Shown here: positions 20,189 to 53,359 of the stretch, one piece after another
Layout: the number at the start of each line of letters is the position of its first letter
Numbering within the stretch: position 1 is the stretch's first letter
From: Drosophila persimilis
Taxonomy: Eukaryota; Arthropoda; Insecta; Diptera; Drosophilidae
NCBI RefSeq assembly: GCF_003286085.1
Contig: NW_020825324.1
Span: forward strand, 2,356,001-2,420,000
DNA length: 64,000 bases
Reading direction: 5' to 3'
Made by a program: the position numbers and the translations under genes
The notes under the pieces: generated by a model
Database searches by the model: none
The model's input: only the letters and a program-made list of their open reading frames with translations
What the model was told of the DNA's origin: nothing

Positions 20189-22800
20189 CACATGGGACTG
20201 GAGCCGGTTCAGGGAGTGGAGTGCCACTGCCACTGCCAATGCCATGGCCTATCAATTGTCAGCAATTTTACAACTGCATAAACTTGCAACAAAAACAACT
20301 GCGTAAATATGGCGACTGGCACTGGCCGGCGGAAATGGCCGTCGCGGTTGCAAGTGACAAATAGCCAGCGAACGATGGCCGATGGAGTTGCACGGAAGAA
20401 TAGCAAGGGGGCGTGGGAAAGGCAGTCGACCAGTTGACCACCAAATAAAGACCGCGAACATATGTTTCGGGCGCCACAGATGGGTGGAAAAGACACCAGA
20501 AAGGAATTCGGGTTGCAGTGGGGCGTGGGTCAGGCTTTATTAATGAAGCAGACCCCAACTCCCACATATGTACGTGTAGTACACATCAGCTGACATTTAC
20601 AGAATATACATACATATGTATGTATTTGAGGACCCTTTCCACCGATTAGTAAATGATCGATCCTTAGTTTTCAGAGAAACAAAAATGTCTCGAGACAACC
20701 AATATACACTCGTAGTCTGTAGAGATTCCGCAAAAGTGAAGTCATGATCTCCCTATAAACAGGATCTGTGATCATGTGCATATAAGAATCAGAAGTATCA
20801 TAAGAAAAATCTATCGTTTTAAGCACCGATAATTTGAATAGAGATAATTGTATAGAGGAGGCAGAACCTTTTCTTTGAGAAATAGCACTAATGTTGTCCA
20901 TAGTCTATATAGATTTGAACCTTTGGAACTCATGGAAATGAAACTCTCTCCAGCAGGATGTTATGGAGGAATACTGCAACTTTTAATATCATCGATTGTT
21001 GATAACGATTAAAAGTTTTCTTTGATTATTATTTTAATTATAATCGTTGGATTGGGACTATTCACTCGATCAGATCTCTCCTCGAGCTTTGCATTTTCTG
21101 CATTTAATCTGAATTGAGCCTAGACCCCCGAGACCCTAACTACGAGTCTGTAGAATACACTGAGGGGGCCACACTTTATTTTGCTTTAAAATTTTATAGA
21201 ATGCAAATTTCACTCAGCTGTTGCTGGCGTGGCGTGGCGTGGCGTGGCATGTGGCATGTGGCCTGCCCTGGTCCTTCCTATCCTAGGCCTGGTGTCGGGC
21301 TCTGGGACTTGGACTGGGAAGGAGGGCTTCGACAGCTTGGCCGTTGCTGTCGCTGGAACTGTAACTGATGCTGCATAATTTAGTTGACCAATTTACACTG
21401 AAACCGTTTGCCACTGAGTGCAACCGGAAACGCATGCACCAAAAAAGCCAATGCATTTTGTGGCCTCCACACGGCACGCACACTAGCAGGCCAGAAAAGG
21501 CGTCGGCCTCGGCCTCGGCCCCGGCATCTGCATAACCTGCCACACGTACACGGAGCACGGGGTGGCAGGGATATTTTAACTTGTATGTATTTTTTTGGGG
21601 TCTGCACTTGACATATTTACTCGCAGTGACCATTTGTAAATCGTCTCCTCCGCTGTACAGCGTCCCGCTCAGGCCAGACCGCCACCAGACTAGGGCAGTG
21701 CGGAGTCAGGACAGAGCCTGGACCGAGTAGGACCAGGTCATAGGAGGGATGAGGATGTAGTGCGAGTTCATCAGTAACGTTTAGGAGGTAGTGCTGCTGA
21801 CGGGTGTGCAGAGTCTGCCACAGACGGACCTCTCGCGAGTGAGTGGATGAGGTGCACGCATACAAACATATGTGCATATGTGTGAATAAAATCTAAAATA
21901 ACAGGACACTCATTTTTTGACTTTTACAGAGTTCATAATGCCAAAATTCGAGACAAATTATTATGAAACTGAAGAAATAGACAAATATTAGGCATTTTTC
22001 TCAAAGCGAGAGATTCTTCTTTCTCGTAATTATAAAACCAGTCCAGACCCAGACCCAACCAGTAAGAACCCAGTCATCGGGGTCTCCCTAGATGGAGTCA
22101 GAGTGGCTTCCTTTACTTCATTCAACTCTGAAAGGGCATAATGTCGTTGAAATGCGAGACTTAACCGGACAAAACTCTCGCAATGGGATCCAAAACGATA
22201 GAAAAATGATTAACATGTCGCTTAGTTTACGGCAGTGAAAGCTTTGTTTACGATAGTCGCTCAAAATAGTGCTAGCGAAACTTTTTTGCGATTAGATTGC
22301 GTTGGATCCATTGGATCTTACTCTTATAAAATATACATACGATATACTCGTATGATTTTAAAAATGCATATTAGGTTTCAACAAACCGCCTGCTACTGCA
22401 TGAAGTATATATATCTCCCTATTATATTAGGCTGAGGAAACTTATTGCCATTTATACTTATACCATTAGGTATAGGTAGTGGGGACTCCCAAGAACTTCA
22501 ACCGATCGAAAAACCAGTCTTTGTGCAACCAAAATGCTATGTATTTTATTGTTAGAAACATAAATAGGTGCAAAAATATCAGATGGGGTAACCTGTAGCT
22601 GCCTTACTGCTCGTTTTCTTTGAGTTTTGCGGCTTGCAGTTCGGTTCTAAGAAGTGTACGACGCGGAGACAACCACACAATGAAATCCGTGTCGCCATCC
22701 CACGGTCCCACCGATGCCACAATGCAACAAAGCAACCATGCCACAATGCAACAATGAAGAGCTTCCCTTGCGGTGGCATCAATCCGAGGCCTGCGCCGGG

Positions 22801-22831
22801 CCTGTGCCTGTGCCTGTGCCTATGCCTGTGT
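22801..22831. repeat. TGTGCC hexanucleotide tandem repeat
   Basis: Five units of CCTGTG with one changed base. Confidence 0.85.
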
Positions 22832-25701
22832 AAATGGAGCTCCAGCCCAAACAAATTTCAAGTTGAAGTTAATTTGATTATAAACAAATTTCACCTACGC
22901 ATCAATGACGGGCATCAACAAATCGACATCCCTTGCACCACTCACGCACTTTTGTGGCACGGACGTGTGGCAGACCAGACGCATATTTCCGCTGAAAGGC
23001 GGTGGACGAGACGGGGGCATTGGCTGTTGCCCGGCCCGCTAATGCCGGACTAGTGCCGGACAACGACAACGGCAACGACGGGACTTGAGCAGCTCGGGCA
23101 ACAGGTGGGGAGGAAAGCGGAGCGCTAAGGGGTGCAGCTGGATCGCCTGTGATGGTGATTCGGTGGCTTTTTCTGCCCGCCGGAAATGCAAATTGCACAA
23201 TTTGTGCTAGTAGCCAGGGATCCAGGGAGCCAGGAGCCAGGGATCCGGAGTGAAGGTGAGCAAAAACTAAAAGCTCATTTGCAGCTACTTCCGCTGCTAA
23301 ATGAAAATGCATTTCCTGCTTGGAAAAGCGTTTAAGCCATTGCCACCGCCACCGCCATCACCATCACCATCACCATCGCCATGGTAGTGGGAGGGTTCAC
23401 CGCTCCTCTTGCCAGCCTCCTCCTGTTGTCTGTGATAGAAATTTTTATGCAAAATGTTGCGACATCTGTAAATGATTTGCTGCCATTAGAAGCAGGGCCC
23501 TAGGCCTATGCCTGGTCCATGGTTAGGCCATCCACCATCCCCCATCCCCCACCCCGATCCCCATCAGCTGCACACGCAATCTAACTACTTCCTTGCTACG
23601 AGTACTGTCACACTTCCGGCCAACGGCAAAAGTCACCAAATGCTCTGTGTGTGCCCCATGGCTTGCCGACGAGCCTGTCTTCTGCGAGAAATGTGCGATG
23701 GGGCGGGGGGCATGCAGTCGCAGTCGCAGTCGCAGTCGCATCCAGAGCCGGAGACGTAGACATAGACAGAGGAACCTGTAGGCTGCTGGCCACAAAATGC
23801 GTTCCGTTCGCATTTTCTTTGCTGAAACATACACGACCCCTCCCCCGGCCGAGGGGTGGCGGTGGGGGGACCCAGAAAAAACGGGAAAAATCTGACTGTA
23901 AGCGGAAAACAAACGACTAGTGGATACGCTTACAAAACGTTCAATCTGGAATCTGGAAAGATGATTCCCAATGCCGAATACCAATGGAACCCAGGCACCT
24001 TCATCTAGGTTTTAGATGTTTTTCAATATCCGCTCAATGGCCTAGCCAATGGATTCCTTCGATAGCTAAGGGTGCTTTGGGGTCCTTTCTAGCCTGGGGC
24101 TTCAGCCAAGGCTACGGTCCGGTCCTTCCACACCCATGCATCCATTTAGAGTGAGAAATTGACCATTAAAACAGACAGCTACACATGTTGACAAAATGCG
24201 AGTGCGAATGCGAGCGCGAAGTCTGAGGGATGGGCTGTGCGGATGGGGTGTGCGGTGACTTCTGGAGGAGCACCTTGCCCTGACCCCAGGTCCCGTTCTC
24301 CCGTTCCTGGGCCGATGCCTGGCCCTGGCCCTGGCCCTGGACCGTCGAGGACGAGAGTGTCCCAAGTGAATCGTTGTCGTTGCCAAGTGCTGCAATTCTC
24401 ATTGCGATAATCAAATTGTAGGTTTCGTTGTCGTCTGCTCGATTGCCGGGCCGGGCCGGGATGGCGGAGGATGAGGATGGGAGTGGGTATTCGAACGGGT
24501 ACAATGTCATTCCGATGGGTGCATGTGCATGTTCCTATGTCTGTCCCTGTGCCTGTACCAGCTCCTGTGCATCCGGTGAGTTTCTGCCATGCCTTTCGGG
24601 CTGCGGCCACACTTGGCCCAGCAATTGGGGAACCTAAGGACCTGAGGACCTAAGGTCCTGTGGCCTGGCCGTTGCCTGCATCTATTATGTGAGCCAATAA
24701 ATAGAGGTAGTTAAGAGCTTTGCGGTTTTAACCTCACTTTTCAATTTGAAAAATGCCTTTTGGTCAATCAGATGTGGGGTTGGAGGTGAGGCCTATTGGC
24801 TGCTGCCCCGCCCTCTCCCACCTTTCTCTGGGTGTTCTCGTTGCTCTTTCTCTTTGGGTATTATTAGAACAGTTACTCGTACTCGCCCAGTTTCGAGGAA
24901 TTCGCACGCTTCCACGAATGTTTGAGCGTAAAAACCAAGCGAGGGATTCCAGAGCCGTTCCAAGGGGCCGAGCACCGGGTCAAAGTTGCTCCGAAAGTTG
25001 TGCAAACATTTAGCGATATCTTAGCACCTAGCACTCGAAGAGCTTTGGGGGTATACCCGTCCATTTGTTGGGCAGATCTTGCCTTTCCCTTTTCTGCATT
25101 GGAATCTGCTTGGGGATACTTTTCAGAGACACAACACAAGTAATAGTAGTACGTACATCTGATTAGCGGGTATCTGGGGTTCGAATTACTCGACTATATA
25201 GTGCTTGAACTGTTTTGTTGCTTTTTCCCACACCTCACAGATGAAAATCCCCCGTGCTCAAATACACGTATGACTCAATCTGGCACGCGCAGCTTCCATA
25301 TTTGAGATTCCAGATTCAAGATTCCAGTACCCCTACCCATACCCATACCCATACCCCAGTTATACGAGTAGTAGAACCGCTGAAAACCCCGATATATAGC
25401 AGTAGAGGCCCCATAGGGCCCCCCCCCTCATCAAAGCCCGCGGACTTGCACGGCCCGGACCGGTTTTTGGTCTTATGGATTTATGTTTCGTGGCTGGTGA
25501 GTGTGGGGGGTGTGGTGCAGGAAGGTGAGGTGCCACCAAATTGCCAATCTCTATTTGGCTCCTTCGTGGCCATCGTCGTCTCCGGCCTCCTCTCGGCTGC
25601 GGTTGCACCAAATATCCTGCGTTAATTGTTAATTTGCAGCCAGTCGATGTCGCTGTTCTCGTTCTTGTTGTTGCTGGTGTTGTTGTTGCCACAGACAACA
25701 C

Positions 25702-25740
25702 TGTTGCTGTTGCCGTTGCCGTTGCCGTTGCCGTTGCTGT
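25702..25740. repeat. GTTGCC hexanucleotide tandem repeat
   Basis: Six units of GTTGCC or GTTGCT. Confidence 0.85.
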
Positions 25741-27000
25741 GGCTATTACTGTTGGTGCTTTGGTGTTTCCATTCCCATTGATCGCGCCTGGCTCTGCATA
25801 TTGATGAGGCAGCCCCAAGTTCAGGGCAGACGCTCTTGGGTTACGTGCACGGGCTCAGCACTCAATATCGCCTTCAGATCGTCGGATCAATGGATTGTCG
25901 GTTCACTTGGTGGCTCTGAATGTGGGTCTGGGCGGTCGACCAGCTGGCTGGCCGCCGATTGCGATGCCATCGTCATCATCGCTATCGCTGTCGTCGCTTT
26001 GGCTGATGAATCACTGCTAAATCACACCGTCAATACGGCGTGTCTATTATGGCCTGTTTGTGCCCAATGGCCAGCTCTTGGGGTCGTCAGATAGGCAGAT
26101 CCGACAAGATATACGTATTCATTGGGGTAACTCTGTGGAATAGGCATCTGCAAAGGGCACTCGTACGCTTTCCAACTCCTGTTCGATCTCGTCTGGATAG
26201 ATCCCTGCTCAAGTGTGATATTTCCATCTCTTCAGGTGTTATCCATCATCATGTCGTTCTTCGGAGCTTTGTACAGCCCTTTTCTACTAAAAATACCGGA
26301 GTAATATAGCATTTTTATACAGAAATGTACTTTATTTTTCACCCAGGTATGATCTTTTCGATAGAGCATTTGATATGCGACTTTTGCTTGGTGTTTTTGT
26401 TCCCTATTTGTTGTTGTTTTGTCGCCCGATTGTGCCATATAAACAAATGAGCGTGGCGAACAAATAAACTGATGCGCTTTGGGTTTTGCCCCGCTTGGGC
26501 GGCTTGGGCCGCCTGGGGAAACGTGCAACAGATTCTGGCCGATACAGATACTGTCAGTGCCCCCTTACCACAGACCAGACGAAGCTAACAGTTACGGATC
26601 TCCCATCCCCATCCCCATCCACTGTTGCATGGCCTGGTCTGTTCTTTGTGGTCAATGGAAACCGAAAGTGATTGACAAATTCGTTAAAAATTCTTTCAAT
26701 TTGTAGCATACGCTTTAGTACTGAATTTGCCTCAATTTGATTACAATTCGATTACAAATCGATTCTTGTAAAAGCCCTCCCCTGGAAATCAAGGCTTTAA
26801 TATTTGTATAAATGAGTATTTCGATTCCCGATACTGTAGAGCGTCGAGTACTTATGGCAAGACGAGACCCAGTGAATGTTTTGGCTGGGAGCACCAACAC
26901 GCATAGAACCCACGGATGAATCTATTCCCAAGAATTGACGAGACCCCAAGCACCTGAGGCTTACTGTAGGGGCAGTATATACTAGGTATAATATTTCTGT

Positions 27001-30000
27001 GGGACATAGATAATTACAAGATCTATTTGTTCCCGATACTTGGAAGTGACTGTTTTCGTAACTAAAAGACTCTTATTAATGGATATAGTCAGCTCTGAGT
27101 ACACTATATTGAGATGGGTGTGACTTCGACTACTAAGTACTAAAGCTGAGACGAGACTTTAAGTCTGTATTTATTTGGAACCCACAAAAAAGTACCACAG
27201 CCTGTACCAAGTAGTCCCCGATTGTTGCTCTGCTTCTCTCTTGACAAGTTCTAGCCCATCTTGGCCATTATATTTTATTTATTTACTATTTATTATACAC
27301 AATATTTAGCTTTGGCTTGGTTTCTCTTGGGGCACTTGATGGAGCTGAGAATTGAGAATTTTTCTCGGCCAAATTTGCCACAAAACCCCTGCACACACAC
27401 ACACATGCAGTCACACAACCGCACTCGTCCACTTTCACCGCTTTACACGCACACGCACACACACATGCGCACATGCACACAGACAACACACACAGTAAAT
27501 CGCACAAACATTTTCATTTTCCAATTAGCCAACAAATAAATTTGTTTATCCCATTTTGGTCATTCTTGGGTGTGTGTGTTTTTCTATTATTTTTTTTTTA
27601 TTATTATTTATTTTTGTTTTTTTATATTTTTTGTTGTTGCTGGTGTGCTGCATTTTGATTCGTGCTGCTTATTATTTTATTTGCATTGCGTATATTTAAT
27701 AAGCGGTTTCGCAATCCCTGCAACAACAGCAGCAACATCAAAGCGAATGCGGTTGGGCGCCAGCAGCGACAGCAGCAGCAACAACGCAGAGGCAGAGGCA
27801 GAGGCAACACCACAGACGCAGCAGAAACAGCGGCAAAAGAGCAGCAGCAGCAGCAGCACCGGCAGCAGCAGAGAGAAGCAACGGGAACAACAAATTGGTG
27901 CTAAAATAATCAAAAGGCCAATAAAGTAGCTATAATGATGTGGCATCAACAGCAACAACAGCGACAACAGCGGCCTAGTGGCAGTGGCAGCGGCAGCGGC
28001 AGCGGCAGCGCCAGTGGCAACCATCGCAGAGCACTAATCACTCAGCGCAAACTTTTTTCGGATGCTGCCACAACAAACCGCTAATCAAGTTCACAGGTAA
28101 CCCACCACCCAGTCCGAGCCCAGCTGGCTGCCGAACGCTGTTGCGGCATCATCAACGCATCATATCATCGAGTGCTGCTGCGTGGCGTGTGACAGGGACT
28201 GGAATGGGAACAGGGAATGGGGAACAGGGAACAGGGAACAAGGACAGACCGCACTGGCTGCCACACGTGACCCCAGGTCAGCAGGCCCCCACAGTAGCGA
28301 TGTCCCTAGAGATGGCCAAGGCGTTACCTGATCGGATCTGATACTGAATAAATACTGGTAGTATTGGCTCTGATTTGTGAATAATCTATGAATCAATGGC
28401 TATTTTCGATAGCCTGAGTCGATACCGCTGGCCTTAAATCTGATTCACGCCCTGCAGAATCATCATGCCCAGATTCAGATTTCTCATAATCCATCCATGA
28501 TATATGATGCCATCTCATACATATGTTCGATTCAATCCAATTTCAGGTCGAAATTCAGATCCATGTCTAATAATTGCATTCTATATCTTATATCTCAATC
28601 TTTCCCTATCCTAAACAGGTTTATTTGTTACAAGGGGTGCCTGGGTGCTTTTTATCCGTATACTCTAAAAACTACTATCTCTAGAGGGTACCTACGAATA
28701 TTACGAGTATTCCATCCCGGTTCCTGCCTAAACTAGTTTCAACGCATTAGGTTCTCGTTCTCTATTCAACTCTTTATATGCAGGCTATCCCAGTTTTCAG
28801 TTCCATTCCCAATCTGTTCCTGTGCTCTGATCACGCTGCTACCTCGATCCGAGCTATTCCCTGTGATTCCGCGCGCCAGTCCCATCCGTTCCGTGTAAAT
28901 TTCAACTCATCCTGTTCTGGGATGCTGGCGCATTTTGTTTTTGTTATTTTTGTTCTTTTTGTGCATTGTCGCTGTGTTTGATGCGTGTCTGACACATGCC
29001 AACACATTAGTCGTGTCGTGGCATGCCCCTCCTCCTCCTCCTCCTCCTCCCCCTACCGCCAACCGCCCAGTTGTCTGTCGGACCGGGGCAGGCACCCCTT
29101 CTGTTCGCCACTCTATGTGGCAGTGTTTTTGCTGTTGTTGCAACTAATTTTATTTGCTGCCCAGCAAAAAGTCAAAAGCCAAATTAGGCAACACAAAAAT
29201 TTACATACGAAATCGGAGCCGAATATTGGTTCTGGAAGAGGTCGGGTACCTGGACATGGACATGGTCCAGGTGTTCTAAGGACCAGGCACCAGTGGCAGT
29301 CGAAAAATTGGCCAAATGGCCAAATGGCCGTACGAGCGGTCGGCATGCGTGCCGCCAGCTCTGACAGGCTAATGAGTAGGAGGGGTGGAGAGGCACCAGC
29401 CCAACCTCGCGCCCCATGCCCCAATCTATCCAGCCGCAGTAAAGCAAGGTTAGAGACCCTAAGTCGGGGTTAGTCTGGGCCGCATTACTCATACGCGGCG
29501 TGCTCCCTCAACGCGGTGGCATGGTCAGAGCATACGTCACAGATCTGCCCCAGCGGCGCGTCACTATCGAGTCTGGCGATAGGGAAAGCCCTCAATCTGG
29601 GTTAAACATACGTTTATCACTTGAATAAGATATTTAATAATACTCATAACACTCGGTCGCTGTGCGACAGCTCAGCTGATCTGAGGTCGAGGTCGATCTC
29701 GATCGATTCCACTTCTCCCCACAGATGACAAACATGAAATCTGCATATCCCAGTGTCCCCAGTTGTGCATATGTGGCCGAGGACCAGCTGATGATAAGCC
29801 AAATCACGTATGAATATGTATATCGGGGTTGGCTGTAACAAATCCAACAAGCGACCAAAAACCCAGCGATCCAATGAATCATTTCGCATTCAACGGAACT
29901 TTGCTGGCAAAAACCACCATCGCAGAGAGCGCTATAAGCGCTTAAGCGCCTGCCCTGCTGAATATAAAAAGTAAGCAGAGCGGAGCGCCGTTGTGGAAGA

Positions 30001-33000
30001 GAACGGGTCCAGTGGTTAAGAGACAAAGAGCGAGAGAGAGCGGCACATGTGGCTGAGACGACTGAGCGGCTCTACCGGTTATAGGTAGTTCAAAGGCGGA
30101 TAATTCAACATTGTGTCTATGTATCATTATTCCCGATACTCAAAGACAACATGGGTGTATTCCATTCGTGTGAATGTATGTAACTTGCAGAAGAAACCGC
30201 TTATGATCCCATAGAGTATATACAATGGGCATATTTCTTGTGTTTTTATTGGGATTCCTATTCTCCCATTAACTCCTATAAAAGAGATGATTCTGGAGAA
30301 AAGGTGTACCACAAAGTCTTGAACTATCTTAAACCAAAACTCCCATAAATTGGCTCAACCTAGTAACCTAGTAACGTGGTAAAACATTAAATAAATTATC
30401 CCTCTAAATCGCTAGAATCTGTGAAATTCCGAGTTTTAAAGATACAGGAAAACCGACAACGCAGAAGCATAAGGAATTGTCTTATCCACCAAGTAGCAGA
30501 TCGGATCAGATCGGCACTCTCTCTCTCTCCGTCGTCCAGTGTGGCGCCCTCTAGCGGAGTGAGAGAGATATGACGGCCGGATGGTACTTCACTGCTGGTA
30601 AGCACAACTCGTTATAGATCTTTCTCTTGTTTCAAATTCTAGCCCAGAACGAATTAGTAGTCTCGTAGTCTCGAAGAACAAATTAAATATACTCTAATGT
30701 ACACGTTGAGTACATACTACATGGCATTGGAGTGGTATATGCACGGCTAAGAAACCTGGTGGGGTAATCGATACTTGTGCTTGTGGCAAAAGATTCCAAT
30801 TTAAAGCTGATCACTCAATAATAAGCTACAATTTGTTCCGGTTGTAGTTCTTAATTTAAAATTAAACATTTTTAAAGATTTAAATTGAGGTGTTTTCTCA
30901 TCAATAAATCAATCAAATTAGTGACAGTGGAATAAGTAGAGGGGCATAACTGCAATGACCCAACTGCTGAGACTGATATTTCGAATATGTACGGAACATA
31001 CTCGTATACCCTATAAGTCCAATCCGCTGAGTGACTGATGGTTCTAGTGGTCCAGTTACAGTGGTCTATAATAGGCACACTATGCTTGTAGAAGGGATAC
31101 CACTGTGCCTAGACTTCTCTTGCTTTTCTTCCTCTTTGTCAGCGCGCTGTCTCTGAGTGATGCTCTCTTTGAGAGCTCTCTCTCTTTCAGCTCTTTTACG
31201 GTGGGTGGTACCTTTGCGGCACTCGTGCTCGCCGTTTCGTCGTTTTTACTGTCGTTTATGTTGGTTTACTTTTTACTCTCCGTTCTCGTTTCCACTTCCA
31301 TTTCTGTTTCTGTTTCTGTTTTATTGTGTTGGCTGCGCACAATTGTGGGTGGCGCTTAGACGCCGCCGCCGCTCTCTTTCTGTGTTATTTTTTTTTGTTG
31401 GTGCACTCGACTGTGTGTTCCCGATATTGTTGCTGATGCTGCTGCTGCTGCTGCTGTCGGCTTGCCTCAATTTAATTTTCGGTTTATTTGTTAAAAACAC
31501 GCACACGAAAAAATTCATTTAAACTGGTTTTTAGTGGGGGTTCGGTGGTCATAAGTGGGGGAGCTTCAGCGAAATTCCCGTTCAAAGTAGCACAGTTACA
31601 GTTAGGCGGTACACACGTACATGCATATACCGTTACAGTGAGGTGCTTGTGTGCCAGCTTAAAGCGAATGCTCCTCGTCGGCTACCAAGCAACCAACCAA
31701 CGAACCAACCGACCGACCAATTGACTGGCGCGTGCCAGAGCGAGATGGCAAGTAGCTCTCTCAACCCTCGCTCTCTGTTTGCTGTTTGCCGTTTGCCGTT
31801 CGTTTCTTTCATTATTTGGGCTTATTCCGTTACGCTACTTAAACGGACCCAAGTATAGCAGGTAGTGGGAGAGAGGGAGGGCGTTGATGGGAGGGAGAAA
31901 AGACGGAAAGTTTTGAGAGGAGCTTTTCATCTAATTTCCATTCAGTTTTTTTGCTTTGCCCGCTTTTTGGGTACATTGGTACTTTGTGGCAGCAAATCTA
32001 ATGAATGAATGAACGAAAAAGTAATGAAAGAGAGGGAGTGAGAGGGATGCCCAGCAAGGAACGAATGGCAATGTCGGAGAGAAGAGGAGAGGAGGAGCGA
32101 ATCTTACAGAGTACCCACAAATGCATGCATGTATGTACATACATATGTGCCGCTACCCTTCAGCGTATGCGTAATGTACATATGTAGATGTTGACTGTAC
32201 CCCACAAATGGTTCTTCGTGGACAAGCATTTGATTTGTTAAAAAACAGAAGTTCAAGTTCATATTGAAGCCCCTCATAGACAGGAAACCGAATCGATTCG
32301 GTTGTACTGCGTCAGATCCGCGAAATTTCGCTTTTAGCTTCTCGCTCACTCTCTACGCATCTAGAGGCATGAGCTGTGATGTTGTGGATTCGTGCAGGGC
32401 TATATCCCTATACCTGTACCTACATATATCCCATAATCCCATGTAGTCATACGAATAATTTGCCCACCCATCAATTTTGTAAGTGTAAGTGGGACCTACT
32501 TTGGCTTGTTGTACTCTTAATTAATCTCTATTCATAAGCTGATCCATTCATGAATAACCTTCAATATCACATGACGCACCACTCGACAGGGCCACCCAGG
32601 CATCAGAGCCAACAGACATCATCCACACGGTAGCTGCAAGCTGAGCTCCACTCCGCACCACTCCTCTCCAGATCTCCAGCTCTGTGGGGACACAGCTCCA
32701 GCTGCAGGCAGAGTTAATTAGCCCATGAGCTGGGTCAGGCTTCGGCTGCGCCTTGGGGCTGGGCTAGTGGTAACTCAAGTCGCTCATCATAAACTGCGAC
32801 AAAGCTCCTCTCCTCTTCCTCATCCTCATCCTCATCCTCTCTGCGTTGTCTTTGTTCTGGCCCACCGCAAGACACTAGATGCTCGATGCTCGATGCTCGA
32901 TGCCCGTGGAGTCTGGAGAGTGGATGTCAGAGCGGAGTGGAGGTGGAGTGGAGTGGATCACTTACGCGTGTCGAGCCTTTTCTGCACGCTCTCAGCTCTG

Positions 33001-33935
33001 CTTTAGACGGAGCTCTTAACGCTTAACGCTTGCCTGGATCCGGCTTCTCTAATGGGCCATGGGCCGCGCTATAGGTTATAGATTATCGGCTCGACTCGGC
33101 ACGGCACGACCCGGATCGACTCTCCTGTCTAGGGTTTCCATTTCGCAATTCGCCAACTCTTGTGCCGACAATGGAACTGTCTTTTGCAATTTAACACTTG
33201 GCTGGTCTGACTTGTCTTGGCTCTCAGCTCTCAGCTCTTGGCTCTTGGCCTGGTCTGCATTACAGCATTACAGCAACAATGGCGGCACCTACTCGTACTA
33301 CACAGAGAGCTTCTGCTTCTGCCGGAGGAGGGGTGGTGTGTGGTGATCGGAGATCGGTGTTCGGTGTTTATTTATGCCATGGGACGACCGCAAGAGGCGA
33401 GAGGCGAAAATAGAACTAGAGCTGCGCGGCGCGGCGCGAGATTGGGTCTCCGATGGGATCATCCCGGCAGAGAACTATCCAATTGGCAAAGAGGCGGAGG
33501 GGCAGGGGGGCTGGGGCTGGCCCGCTCTTCTGTGCCCACTTTGTGGTTCTGTTTTGCAATAATTTTTAATTTATTATTTACACGCACATTTTTAAGGTTT
33601 CCTCCACCCCACTCCGTACGATTTTCTGTTTGCAATTTTACAATTGTTTCCGTTGCTTCTAGTCTAAAATATGCGCATAATTAAGCGATTAAGCGATGGT
33701 TGTATCATTCTTTTTTTCGCTTGTGGTTTGTGCAACATTTCTGCATAATGGCCCATAGATTTCCCAAAGATTTCCCACTCGAAACGGGGCCTCAACGGAG
33801 TGAAAAGTGTGCACTTTTTGGACAGCATCTGAAGTAGTAGAATCCTGAACCCGAAACAAATCAATGGACACCAAAAGCAGTGGAAACTGCTAAGAAAAAG
33901 CCGCTGCTGTGAGCCATTTAAATAAATACGATAAC
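27001..33935. other. Intergenic region downstream of lozenge
   Basis: No supported gene. Contains CA-rich stretches (27390-27490), a CAG-rich patch (27720-27870) that looks exon-like but has no consistent reading frame or splice sites, a TCC run near 29030-29050, and one partial interspersed repeat (32262-32362). A TCCTCA array lies at about 32811-32838. Confidence 0.45.
32262..32362 (-). repeat. Short interspersed repeat, copy 3 (partial, reverse)
   Basis: On the minus strand it reads GAGAGTGAGCGAGAAG ... GCGAAATTTCGCGGATCTGA, then an ACCGAATCGATTCGGTT block and CCTGTC. The middle and left parts of the longer copies are missing. Confidence 0.65.
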
Positions 33936-33941
33936 TTTATT
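33936..33941 (-). terminator. Candidate poly(A) signal of lozenge
   Basis: AATAAA on the minus strand about 555 nt past the lz stop codon (34495). It would give a 3' UTR of roughly 0.6 kb. Confidence 0.45.
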
Positions 33942-34494
33942 TGTAGTCTTCTCTCCATCTCCGGCTCTTCTTCACCTCCTCTCCTCTTCTCATCCTCTTC
34001 TCGAATCGTTTGGCAGATTCACACAAAAAGTAACAGAAAAAAAATGTATCCATACATCGATTTATAGATAATTGTGCGGAATTATCGATTAAATGTACAC
34101 ATATAGTACACATGTCTAGGCTTAGGGCTAACAAAAAAAAATGTCCTTCTTGGGTGCACTAGAAGCTAGGGCCATCTCTAGGGGTATCCCTTAGTCTTCC
34201 TTCCGTTTATGAAGTATTTACAGCTTACTGGCCCACTGATCTCTTATTATGATATAGTACACATGCAATCATACTCTTACATACTCGTCTATGTATATGT
34301 ATTTGTATTTATCCCTAGGGTAAAAAAAAAACAAAAAAATTGTACAGTTCTTCTGGTTGTTGGCGCCTCTCTTCCTCTTCCCCTGGCCCTCAGTTCAGCT
34401 CGATGTGAAGGAAGGCGCGCGGCGGAGGCGGTGGCGGAGGCGGTGGCGGAGGCGGTGGCGGCCTCGCTGGCAGTGGCACCGCTATCCGGTTGGG

Positions 34495-53359
<18,865 letters not shown>

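Larger units (their letters stand above)
19723..27000. other. Intergenic region without a supported gene
   Basis: No frame here shows a recognisable domain or a sustained coding pattern. It contains many hexamer arrays (GACGTG at 20164-20188, TGTGCC at 22801-22831, CCCATA at 25334-25356, GTTGCC at 25702-25740) and other microsatellites (CCATCA near 23355, CGCAGT near 23716). Possible lz or housekeeping control elements cannot be told apart by eye. Confidence 0.5.

Noticed and set aside
25140..25200. tRNA-like GGTTCGAATTAC (B-box-like)
   Set aside because: No A box and no paired stems at the right distance.
27720..27870. CAG-rich stretch that looks like a polyglutamine exon
   Set aside because: Frames change between repeat blocks and no suitable splice sites bound it; likely simple-sequence DNA.
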